DNA of 64,000 nucleotides. It comes from Granulicella tundricola MP5ACTX9 (lineage in GTDB: Bacteria; Acidobacteriota; Terriglobia; Terriglobales; Acidobacteriaceae). A program made the position numbers and the translations under genes. The notes under the pieces were generated by a model. The model was given only the letters and a program-made list of their open reading frames with translations, searched no databases and had not been told where the DNA came from. Location: assembly GCF_000178975.2 (NCBI RefSeq), contig NC_015060.1, forward strand, positions 1 through 64,000, given 5' to 3'. This document shows positions 34,571 to 41,943 of this stretch, one piece after another (within the stretch, counting starts at the first letter, position 1; the number at the start of each line of letters is the position of its first letter).

Positions 34571-34963
34571 TTACTGCTCCTTCTGATCGTGGCGGTACTG
34601 TTCCGTCACCTGACTGGTGACGCTTCGTTTCTCTGCGCGAACGTGGTCAAGCAGGGCGCGGAACTGCTCGTCGGTATAGTCCTCTCCAAGCGCAATTGGT
34701 CTCAGAAGATTCACCAGAAACATGCGAAGGCCGATGAGTTCCGTAAGCAGAATGTCGTCCTTCGGGCGACGTGCGGCGGCTAAAAGCTCCTCACGACCCC
34801 ACTCACCAAGTGCCTTGCCGTGATGCTTCGCTACTGCCTCCAACTCGGCTAATTCGTCGGGCGTGAGCTTCACATTTGCGCCGCATCTTCTCGCGAGTCG
34901 TCCCTTGGAGCGGCGCAAGCGAGAGTCGAGGTCGGAGACCTGCATTGCATGTAGTTCGGACAT
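34571..34963 (-). CDS. Relaxosome accessory protein (TrwA/MobC-like)
   Basis: 130 aa with a perfect AAGGAGG SD 6 nt upstream of the ATG. The pattern VKLTPDELAELEAVAKHHGKALGEWGREELLAAA resembles a ribbon-helix-helix DNA-binding domain of MobC/TrwA proteins, followed by a helical region with LTELIGLRMFLVNLLRPIALGE. By position (trwA-trwB-trwC order) it should bind oriT and assist nicking; the family call rests on pattern and context. Confidence 0.65.
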   Translation of the reverse strand: MSELHAMQVSDLDSRLRRSKGRLARRCGANVKLTPDELAELEAVAKHHGKALGEWGREELLAAARRPKDDILLTELIGLRMFLVNLLRPIALGEDYTDEQFRALLDHVRAEKRSVTSQVTEQYRHDQKEQ

Positions 34964-34983
34964 TCAAAGCCTCCTTTTACAAA

Positions 34984-35022
34984 GGGTTCTAACTGCAACC
35001 CGCAGGGTTCTTGTTAGAACCC
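34984..35022. promoter_or_regulatory. Candidate oriT hairpin upstream of the trwABC-like genes
   Basis: Perfect 10-bp arms GGGTTCTAAC (34984-34993) and GTTAGAACCC (35013-35022), with a nested AACCC/GGGTT hairpin (34997-35009) inside. It lies 20 bp upstream of the SD of the accessory gene. Nested inverted repeats next to relaxase genes are typical of oriT, but no nic consensus can be assigned; it could also be a regulatory or attenuator hairpin. Confidence 0.4.
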
Positions 35023-35195
35023 GGAATGTCCTAAGCTGTACATTCCAGACATGTTGCCGGACGGTAACTTCTCCGGTGCTCTACACCACCCTGGAAGGGA
35101 TGGAGTGTCATCCTTCCCCATGTGCGCAGCACATTTCGGTTTTCAGGGTGGGTAGAGGCTGCGGTTGCTGTTCCTGCGAGGGCGATTGCTGCGGG

Positions 35196-35507
35196 CTACT
35201 TGGAGCCCACAGCATGAGGAATCGCACCGTTCGTCGCACCATTGCCAGCGCCATTGTTCTTGCTAGCGATGGTTGCGGCGGGCTTCTTGATGCGAAGGGC
35301 GGCAGGAGTCTCGCCGCCCTGATGCTGCGTGAGGTATTGCTGAAAGTCCTTGTCCTTGGTAAACACATACTCAAGGGCCTGGTTCACCACATCGTCAGCG
35401 GATGCCTTCGCGAAATGTGCGTACTGGTCAACCCGCTTCGCGGTTGACTCTTCAAGTCTTACGGTGGTCTCTACCTTCTTCGAAGCCTGGATGCTGAGCA
35501 ATGGCAT
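35196..35507 (-). CDS. Small RHH-like DNA-binding protein
   Basis: 103 aa. The first 55 residues (KVETTVRLEESTAKRVDQYAHFAKASADDVVNQALEYVF) have the ribbon-helix-helix layout: a beta-strand ETTVRL followed by two helices. The C-terminal part is Ala/Asn-rich and probably disordered. It lies between virB11 and the TrwA/MobC-like gene, with the candidate oriT hairpin downstream, so a relaxosome or transfer-operon regulator is likely. The exact target is unknown. Confidence 0.6.
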   Translation of the reverse strand: MPLLSIQASKKVETTVRLEESTAKRVDQYAHFAKASADDVVNQALEYVFTKDKDFQQYLTQHQGGETPAALRIKKPAATIASKNNGAGNGATNGAIPHAVGSK

Positions 35508-35532
35508 GGTGAGTTCTCCTCTTCAAAACTGG

Positions 35533-36513
35533 TTAGGCTGCGTGGCTGGAGTCAGACGCGGAATAGATCACGTCGTGGTCATACGTTTGGGTGTTCTGGT
35601 CGTAGCCGCGAACATGAATCAGTTCGCGGACCCGGCGCTTTCCATCGGGTGCTCGCTCGCAGTACAGGGCGAAGTCGATAGCTGAAGCCGTCTCAGAACG
35701 CATGAAGGAATGATTGAGGTTTGGCCTTGCACTCAGAGCAAGGTTGGCAAGCCGTCCGAGTGCGTCAAGGGCACTGCTCGCGTGGATGGTGGAGAGCGTT
35801 CCACCATGGCCGGTGTTCATGGCTTGCAACAGGTCGTAGCCGCACTCATTGCGAATCTCGCCCATGATGATGCGGTCGGGCCGGTGCCGTAGAGCAGCAG
35901 CCAGCAGTTCGCTTGGGGTCACTGCAACCTGGCCGGGAATCGCATCGACTGCCTCCCACTGCACGGCGTTTGGGTGGGCAATCCGCAGCTCGGATGGCTG
36001 CTCAATCACGCATAGCCGCTCGGTCATAGGAATGTGGTCTAGCAGCGCTTTCATCAAGGTCGTCTTGCCGCTGCCGGTTCCACCCGCGATGATGCCGTTC
36101 TTTCTCTGCATCACCAGTCCTACAACGAAGTCCCGAACCTTCTCCGGGAGACTACCGGACGCCACAAGCTGATCGCTGGTGAACCACTGGTTGAACTTGC
36201 GGATGGTCAGCGAAGGTCCGTCCTTTGAAGCTGGCGGGCCTACCACCGCGACGCGCGAACCATCGGGCAGCCGGGTGTTGAGGATCGGGTTCTGACTCGT
36301 CAGATCCTGTCCGAGAACACGCGCAACCCTCTCGATGGCAGCGGTGAGACGCTCATTGGTGTACGGGTCGGAAAGCTCGATCTTCTCGACCTTTCCTGCA
36401 CGGTCGGCGAACACGCCTCTGGTGCCGTTCACCATCAGGTCAGAGATCGTCGGGTCTAAAAGGAGTGCCTAAATCTCCTTTGGAAAGTACGGCAGAATGA
36501 GGTCGTAGCTCAC
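35533..36513 (-). pseudogene. virB11: VirB11/TrbB-type ATPase with in-frame amber codon 15
   Basis: The gene should start at the GTG at 36513, whose GTGA overlaps the virB8 stop. Codons 1-14 read MSYDLILPYFPKEI, codon 15 is TAG (36471-36469), and the frame then goes on with ALLLDPTISDLMVNG and a full ATPase: P-loop GGTGSGKTT, Asp/His boxes IMGEIRN and TGHGGTLSTIHA. The text on both sides of the TAG matches the family N-terminus, so it is probably a nonsense change (CAG to TAG is one step). Translation might restart at the ATG at 36435 and give a 300-aa protein lacking 26 residues. This hexameric ATPase powers pilus assembly and transfer. Confidence 0.85.
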
Positions 36514-37376
36514 TGCTGGCCTCCACTCTGGGCAGCCATGGACGGCGCGGCTTGGACACCTGAACCGGTTCCTGGAATGATCGGTCTTCCTGGTGAGGCC
36601 GGGACGAAAGCCGATCCCGCCGGCTTCTCGTTGTTGCTGTCAAACCCGATGCGGCTCTCGTGGAACTCGGTGATGGTGAGACCGAGCGGATTGATCGTCT
36701 CGAACTGGGGAAACCGCTGCGACTGCTGGTTCACCTGGGCCGGGTTGATGTAGTACGTGACAGACAGCATCCAGTGCTCGGTACGCGGTGCCTGGGAGGT
36801 TCGCGATGAATAGAGCTTGTCGAGGTTCACTAGCGCCGTTCCCCTCGCCAGAGTCACGTTCTGGACCGTCTCCTCGCTCATGGCTGTGATGGTCACGTTC
36901 TTTACTTCCACCTCGCTCTGCTCCGTCTGGCCGGACATTACCTCCGAGATTTTGTGATTCGTGTTGTCGTCGGCCATGCCCTGAGCTGCAAGCGGCTGGG
37001 AGAGAAAGTAGTAGTTGAGCGGGTACTTCTTCGCGACCGTTTCCTTGTTGAGCGTGAACCGGTAATTGGCCCAGTCCGTAAGGTAGGTGCGCACCTCGCC
37101 TTCGCGCGGGCTGTACTGGAGATCGCTGTACTGGATAGCCTGCGCCCGGCCCATCTCATCGATGCGAACGTAACGGTTCACCAGCGGTTTCTTAGACAGA
37201 GAAGCGATGGTTACCAACGATCCAAGCAGGGCGATGGATAGCGCCCCAATCACGAACCGGCTCGTCTTCCGCTCCGCGTAGTGAGAGGCATAGACCTCAT
37301 TCGCAATCTGGTCAGTGAGCATCGCTTGCTGGGGCGTCCATGCTGCGTCGGTGAGCGGGGCGGTTTGGGTTGCCAT
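36510..37376 (-). CDS. virB8: VirB8/TrbF-type inner-membrane channel protein
   Basis: 288 aa from the ATG at 37376 (MATQTAPLTDAAWTPQQ), preceded by AAGGAA; a longer frame to 37517 overlaps the small upstream gene and is not favoured. One TM helix (SRFVIGALSIALLGSLVTIASL) follows a short cytoplasmic part. The periplasmic NTF2-like domain has DWANYRFTLN and TEHWMLSVTYYINPAQ. A Pro/Gly-rich tail of about 50 aa is added. VirB8 nucleates the T4SS channel with VirB9 and VirB10. Confidence 0.85.
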   Translation of the reverse strand: MATQTAPLTDAAWTPQQAMLTDQIANEVYASHYAERKTSRFVIGALSIALLGSLVTIASLSKKPLVNRYVRIDEMGRAQAIQYSDLQYSPREGEVRTYLTDWANYRFTLNKETVAKKYPLNYYFLSQPLAAQGMADDNTNHKISEVMSGQTEQSEVEVKNVTITAMSEETVQNVTLARGTALVNLDKLYSSRTSQAPRTEHWMLSVTYYINPAQVNQQSQRFPQFETINPLGLTITEFHESRIGFDSNNEKPAGSAFVPASPGRPIIPGTGSGVQAAPSMAAQSGGQQ

Positions 37377-37536
37377 GTGAGTTCCTTTCGGGTTGAGCGC
37401 TGTGGTGGAAAAGAACGCGGACGATTGCGACGATGACAGCCACCAAAAGAATCCACCGGAAGATGCGCAGCAGCTTTCTGGGAGCGGCTGGGTGGATGAG
37501 TACCGGGTGTTCGTCATAAAACGGAGGTCGAAACAT
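37312..37536 (-). CDS. Small single-TM protein in the T4SS operon
   Basis: 74 aa starting 2 bp after the virB6 stop. One TM segment (ILLVAVIVAIVRVLF) follows a basic stretch; the last 20 residues overlap the start of virB8 in another frame. No lipobox, so it is not a classical VirB7. Position and operon spacing favour a real gene, but the overlap with virB8 (65 nt) lowers confidence. Confidence 0.5.
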   Translation of the reverse strand: MFRPPFYDEHPVLIHPAAPRKLLRIFRWILLVAVIVAIVRVLFHHSAQPERNSHGNPNRPAHRRSMDAPASDAH

Positions 37537-37538
37537 AG

Positions 37539-38435
37539 CTACACCCCTACAAGGGCTATCAGTTGAGAGCCAACGGATTCAGCACGGCCAGCCATCCCGG
37601 CAGCCCCGCCGAAGATCGCCTGGGTCAGGCTCGGAATGAAAAGCATGTTGAAGATAAAGGCGACAAACATCGTGATCACGGGCACAAGATTGGCGAGCCA
37701 CATTGCAATGGAGTAGTCCCCGTTGAATGTCTGCTGAAGGAACGTGGTGAGGAAACCGGCCCAGACGAAAAGGAAGGCTGCAGCGACGGCTCGAATCATC
37801 GCGAAACCAATCAGCACATCGATGTACTGGAAGAACTTCGAGCGGAAAGAGTTCGTTAGATAGAGCGGAATGAACACTGGTCCGAACAGAGCCGACACGC
37901 CGTACAGAATGAACGAGCTGATGTTTATAAGGAAGAGAATGGCCGACGACACACCCAAGATTGCTTGCACCACCATGTAGCAAAGAAGCTCAAGCGGAGC
38001 TGTAAGCGACGGCGTGTCCATCTTTGTTGAGGCCTCACGGAGAAGGCTGGTAAGGGTGTTGAGAGAGGTTTGGTCTAAAACCTGTGCCAGCGCCTCAGCA
38101 AGGTAACTGAACAGATGGTTAAACCCGAAGCTGGCACCTGGGAATGGATTTACCCAGAAGTGCTCCAGCAGGGCGCAAAAGCCGAGCCTAAGCATGAAAC
38201 GCATGACGGTTCCGGCATCCACACTTTGTGGACGAAAGCTGATGGTCCAGTTGGCCGTATTGATTGAGATGACCATCTGGACCAGCATCATGATGGCGAC
38301 GAAGCTGAGCAGAGACATGCCGACACTCGTCAGCACGCCGCCGTTCTGAGTCGTTAGGTTCGTAAGGTTCTGCGCAAAGACGGAGAGCCAATTCACACCC
38401 TGAGCTGGGGCTTGAAACATCGCTAGTAGTGCCAT
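37539..38435 (-). CDS. virB6: VirB6/TrbL-type polytopic channel protein
   Basis: 298 aa with five to six TM helices (VLTSVGMSLLSFVAIMMLVQMVI, PLELLCYMVVQAILGVSSAILFLI, YGVSALFGPVFIPLYL, FAMIRAVAAAFLFVWAGFLTTFL, ITMFVAFIFNMLFIPSL). The central loop between helices 2 and 3 is periplasmic by comparison with VirB6. It forms part of the inner-membrane channel that passes DNA to VirB8/9/10. Confidence 0.85.
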   Translation of the reverse strand: MALLAMFQAPAQGVNWLSVFAQNLTNLTTQNGGVLTSVGMSLLSFVAIMMLVQMVISINTANWTISFRPQSVDAGTVMRFMLRLGFCALLEHFWVNPFPGASFGFNHLFSYLAEALAQVLDQTSLNTLTSLLREASTKMDTPSLTAPLELLCYMVVQAILGVSSAILFLINISSFILYGVSALFGPVFIPLYLTNSFRSKFFQYIDVLIGFAMIRAVAAAFLFVWAGFLTTFLQQTFNGDYSIAMWLANLVPVITMFVAFIFNMLFIPSLTQAIFGGAAGMAGRAESVGSQLIALVGV

Positions 38436-38477
38436 CGGAAGTCCTCAGAATCTTGGCGTCGTGGTGGTTGTAGACAG

Positions 38478-38747
38478 CTACGGAAGGTAGTTGTTCCAGG
38501 TCTTCTGCTCATTCGCAGGCATCTTGCTCTTGGAACGGCGGATTGTGTCCACCTTCTTCGCTTCGTCCTCGCGATACTTCTGATCCGCTGCAGCCTGGCG
38601 CTGCTGTTGTTCAAGGACGGCAGCGGTGCGAGCTGCCGCCGCTGCCTGGTCCTTGCGGATGCCGTTCTGCCTGACCAACAATCCACCGATAACGGCAAGT
38701 GCTGCAAGGATCGCGATTAGAAGTTTGGTGTTGATAGCTTTGAGCAT
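38478..38747 (-). CDS. Small membrane-anchored coiled-coil protein ending TWNNYLP
   Basis: 89 aa: an N-terminal hydrophobic anchor (TKLLIAILAALAVIGGLLV), an Ala/Gln-rich coiled coil (AAAARTAAVLEQQQRQAAADQ) and the C-terminal heptapeptide TWNNYLP. The identical ending closes the VirB5-like protein encoded just upstream. The family is unknown. It sits between virB5 and virB6, the position of VirB7/TrbK-like entry-exclusion or pilus accessory genes, but lacks a lipobox. Confidence 0.6.
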   Translation of the reverse strand: MLKAINTKLLIAILAALAVIGGLLVRQNGIRKDQAAAAARTAAVLEQQQRQAAADQKYREDEAKKVDTIRRSKSKMPANEQKTWNNYLP

Positions 38748-38798
38748 CCGGTGTTTCCTCCTCGACGGTTAAGGCTTCGACATGCCCCGCAGAGATGG

Positions 38799-39632
38799 TT
38801 ATGGAAGGTAGTTATTCCACGTATCGCCCTGGTTCTCGGGGTGCTTCGGAGCAGTGAGATTCTGCTGCCGAATGTACGCGGCGGTGTTGAGGTCGCGTGC
38901 AGCGGCGTTGCGTTGCTGCATGTTTTGGATGGCGAGCTGGGTAGCGATGCAGGTATGGAGCGATCCCTGGGCCTGCTGATCGTTCATCTGCTGAACCTGC
39001 CCGGCGTTGAGTAGGTTGAGTTGCTGCACCTCACTGTTCGTGTCGTCGCTGCCGTCGAGCTGCTGTTGCTGCAAATTCTGCTCGGCGGTGCTGCCTGCCG
39101 CCCTCGCTGCGCGATAGGAACCGACTGCGTTGAGACAGTCGGGTGAGGCTGCATCGGACGCCTCGATCATCGCGAGCTGGGAGAGCTGGGTGGACGATCC
39201 AACCGACTGCCCGCTGAGCAGGGTGATGGTGTCCGTGGACAGGGAGACGTTGCCGTTCTTCCACGCCGAGTTTGCGGTCGTGGCCGAGTCGGAGTTGAGG
39301 GCGACGGTGAGGCCGTTTGTCTCACCGAAAGTGTTGGCGACGTTGACGTTCTTGAGCTGGTTGAGTTCCGTCTTCCAGACCGTCTTGATGGAGAAGTTCT
39401 TGAGGCTGGCGACGGTCGTGTTGTACTGGCTCTTCGCCGTGGTGTACATGTTCGTGAGGGTTGAGAGCTGCGAAATCAGGCTGGCGTACGACGTGGGATC
39501 GAACACGATATCGCCTAGTCCAAAGAGGGCAAAGCTCGGTGTGGCGGTTCCCAGCACCAGAGCCATGCCAACGATCCAACGGGTACGGCGTTTCCTGAGA
39601 GACGCCTTGAACGCGGTGTAGCTGGGATTCAT
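38799..39632 (-). CDS. virB5: VirB5/TrbJ-type pilus-associated protein
   Basis: About 277 aa from the ATG at 39632 (MNPSYTAFKASLRK), giving a signal sequence (IVGMALVLGTATPSFA). The mature N-terminus FGLGDIVFDPTSYASLISQLSTLTNMYTTAKSQYNTT is typical of TrbJ/VirB5; the rest is helical and Gln/Asn-rich. VirB5 is a minor pilin or adhesin at the pilus tip. The protein ends in TWNNYLP, shared with the next gene product. Confidence 0.8.
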   Translation of the reverse strand: MNPSYTAFKASLRKRRTRWIVGMALVLGTATPSFALFGLGDIVFDPTSYASLISQLSTLTNMYTTAKSQYNTTVASLKNFSIKTVWKTELNQLKNVNVANTFGETNGLTVALNSDSATTANSAWKNGNVSLSTDTITLLSGQSVGSSTQLSQLAMIEASDAASPDCLNAVGSYRAARAAGSTAEQNLQQQQLDGSDDTNSEVQQLNLLNAGQVQQMNDQQAQGSLHTCIATQLAIQNMQQRNAAARDLNTAAYIRQQNLTAPKHPENQGDTWNNYLP

Positions 39633-39721
39633 TGCATAGCCTCCTCTCGGTACATCGAATGCAGGAAAGTTGAGCAGCCTCAACGCGAGACTGCGAAGGG
39701 TGTTATGCCTCCTTTCCGGGG

Positions 39722-41101
39722 TTAGAGGGTGGGATCGACGCGATGTTCCGCGTAGGAAGGAACGAGAAAGTCCTGGTTGATGTAGACCCTCGCGCGGGAC
39801 CCTTCCTTAACGGTGATGACAGGCAGGCGGCTCAGAAACTTGTTGAGGACCTGTTCAGACTCCGCGGCGGTCTGGGACGAAATACCGTTGCGAATCTGGG
39901 TTCCCGAGTCGAGGACGCTGCCTGAATTTCCAACCTGGGCCAGCCCGCCGATCCCGCCCACTGCGGCGGCGGCAACGAAGCTGGAGAGGTAGTGATTGTT
40001 GACGCTGGTCGCCAGGCCGGTCGTACCCAGCGGGTCAAGTCCGGTAAAGCGATTGAGGTCGAGTGAGAACCCGTCCGGGCAGATGGCTCGGTTGAACGTC
40101 ACCATGAGCTTGCGCTGGCCAGATGCGCCGACGCTCTGGACGTTGCCGATAAGCCGGGTGCCCTGCGGGAAGAGAAGCTGCTGGTGGTCATGCGAGTAGT
40201 AATCGGTCGTCAGCATCACGATCATGGGACCGGCAAGTGCCCCGTCGATGTGGTTCGTCACCACTCCCTCGAACACAGTGCCTTCGAACACGCGGTAGAG
40301 CCTCCCCTGAAAGCCATCGAAGTCATACGCCGCAGTGGGGTCGCGCTGGGTTGTGGAACGCCGGTCTGAGACGCTCTGAAGCCCTTCCGAGCCTCCTGGA
40401 GCTCCGTTCCGGGCCGACAATGCATTCAGGACTCCGCCCGGCTCGTCTGACGCCACTGGAGACCCTTCTGCTTCTCCTCTGGCTACATCCTGGCCCTCTG
40501 CACGGTCCGCGAGCACCCCGCTTGCTTTGCCGGAGCTGGTTCCCTGCCCTGCCGAGCTGGAGAAGTCGATCGCTACCGTGTCGCTGGCAAGAGCCTGCTG
40601 GTGCTGTTGTTCCCGGAGCAATGCTTTTTGCTTTGCCTGGGCTTGGGCCTCCGACACCCCGGAGGTCTTCTGCGGGGCGTTGGGATTGTTGCTGCCGTAC
40701 ATGGCCTGGCGCTGGGCCGGGGTCATGGCCGGGGCGGTGGCAGATTCGGGGCCGGGGGTCTCCTGCTGCTGCTGTAGGATCGCTGCTTGTGCGGCGATTT
40801 CCTGCTGGCGTAGCAGCTCGGCCTGGTCGTGCTGGGCCTGACGTGCCTGGGCAGCCTGGAAAGAATTCACCTGACCGGAATCGCTGACGACGGGCTTGCT
40901 CGGCAGGGCGCTTTTCGCGGGTTGGTTTTTGGCGTGACCGCTTGCGAGATTGCCGACGTTGGCAATCCCGATGATGCCGACGACAACACACGCTCCAATG
41001 ACGAGGGGCTTCGAAGTCTTGAGCGGTGCGGTGGCCTGCGGCTGGCCCGGAACGGTCGGGTTGTGGTCGGGCGTGGAAAGATCGTTATGCTCATCAACCA
41101 T
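39722..41101 (-). CDS. virB10: VirB10/TrbI-type channel protein
   Basis: 459 aa. A TM helix (PLVIGACVVVGIIGIANVGNL, about 33-52) follows a cytoplasmic N-terminus. A long Gln/Ala/Pro-rich linker (about 60-230) spans the periplasm. The beta-barrel domain (RVFEGTVFEGVVTNHIDGALAGPMIVMLTTDYY...FPQGTRLIGNVQS) and the C-terminal VYINQDFLVPSYAEHRV match VirB10/TrbI. It bridges inner and outer membranes and couples ATPase energy to the channel. The stop is followed within 40 bp by virB5. Confidence 0.9.
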   Translation of the reverse strand: MVDEHNDLSTPDHNPTVPGQPQATAPLKTSKPLVIGACVVVGIIGIANVGNLASGHAKNQPAKSALPSKPVVSDSGQVNSFQAAQARQAQHDQAELLRQQEIAAQAAILQQQQETPGPESATAPAMTPAQRQAMYGSNNPNAPQKTSGVSEAQAQAKQKALLREQQHQQALASDTVAIDFSSSAGQGTSSGKASGVLADRAEGQDVARGEAEGSPVASDEPGGVLNALSARNGAPGGSEGLQSVSDRRSTTQRDPTAAYDFDGFQGRLYRVFEGTVFEGVVTNHIDGALAGPMIVMLTTDYYSHDHQQLLFPQGTRLIGNVQSVGASGQRKLMVTFNRAICPDGFSLDLNRFTGLDPLGTTGLATSVNNHYLSSFVAAAAVGGIGGLAQVGNSGSVLDSGTQIRNGISSQTAAESEQVLNKFLSRLPVITVKEGSRARVYINQDFLVPSYAEHRVDPTL

Positions 41102-41103
41102 GG

Positions 41104-41943
41104 CTAGTTCACCCCCTGCCGCTTGAAATCAACCCGCTGCTTGCCGATGGTGAGGTAGCCCTGGAGCATGGTCTTGTCCACGGTGTAGAGGCCGTCGTTG
41201 TAGCTCCAGTTGATGAGGCTTCCCTTCCCATCTTTCAACTCGTAGAGGACCGGCGTTTCCTGGAACTTGCCGCGCAGATAGGTGAACTTGTCGTCCCGCC
41301 AGACTTCCTGAAGTCCCAACCCATCGGCCTTCTTGCGGTCCCATGCGTAATCGAAGTGGAGCTGGCCGGGATACTGGCTGCGATAGCTCTCGGCCTTCGC
41401 CTCTGCCTGCTTCCGCTCCGTCGCCTCCTTTGCCTCTGCCTCGGCTGCCTCGCGCTTCGCCTTGTCCAGCTCGGCGGCAGGCACGAACACGGGTAGGGTC
41501 ACCAGCTTTTCCTTCCCGGCCTGGTCGCCCGGCGAGATGAACACCTTGGAGTCGTAGTGTGGATCTGCGTCGGCAGAGACCTCGCGGAGCTGCAGCGTGT
41601 ACTCATTGCCGTGGTCCGATACGATATGCACGTCGGTTGTGCTGTTCGCCACCTTGGGCTTGATGGAGATGAACCGGCTAGCGACGTGCCCGCCGTCGAA
41701 TACCCAGCTCGACGTATCGCCTCCGAACACCGTCGCAACCTTCTCTTCGGCTGGCAACAAAATCAGGGTGGATTGAAGTAAACCGGTGCGGATGACGGGG
41801 GGCGCTTCGGTCTCCGCGATGACGATGCTCCGGGGCGCATTGGCCTGGATGCGAGGCTTGGTTGTGACGGTCTGACTCAGGGCCGGAATCGCAGCGGAAC
41901 CGGTGAGCAGGAGCGCGGTCAGGATGTTCTTGGAAGTCTTCAT
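41104..41943 (-). CDS. virB9: VirB9/TrbG-type outer-membrane channel protein
   Basis: 279 aa. Signal peptide MKTSKNILTALLLTGSAAIPALSQ. The N-terminal domain (FGGDTSSWVFDGGHVASRFISIKPK... TTDVHIVSDHGNEYTLQLREV) is the VirB9/CagX pattern. An Ala/Glu/Lys-rich coiled coil (AAELDKAKREAAEAEAKEATERKQAEAK) is inserted before the C-terminal beta domain (FTYLRGKFQETPVLYEL... IGKQRVDFKRQGVN). The ATG overlaps the virB4 stop (TAATG). Together with VirB10 it forms the outer ring; no VirB7 was found to lipid-anchor it. Confidence 0.85.
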   Translation of the reverse strand: MKTSKNILTALLLTGSAAIPALSQTVTTKPRIQANAPRSIVIAETEAPPVIRTGLLQSTLILLPAEEKVATVFGGDTSSWVFDGGHVASRFISIKPKVANSTTDVHIVSDHGNEYTLQLREVSADADPHYDSKVFISPGDQAGKEKLVTLPVFVPAAELDKAKREAAEAEAKEATERKQAEAKAESYRSQYPGQLHFDYAWDRKKADGLGLQEVWRDDKFTYLRGKFQETPVLYELKDGKGSLINWSYNDGLYTVDKTMLQGYLTIGKQRVDFKRQGVN

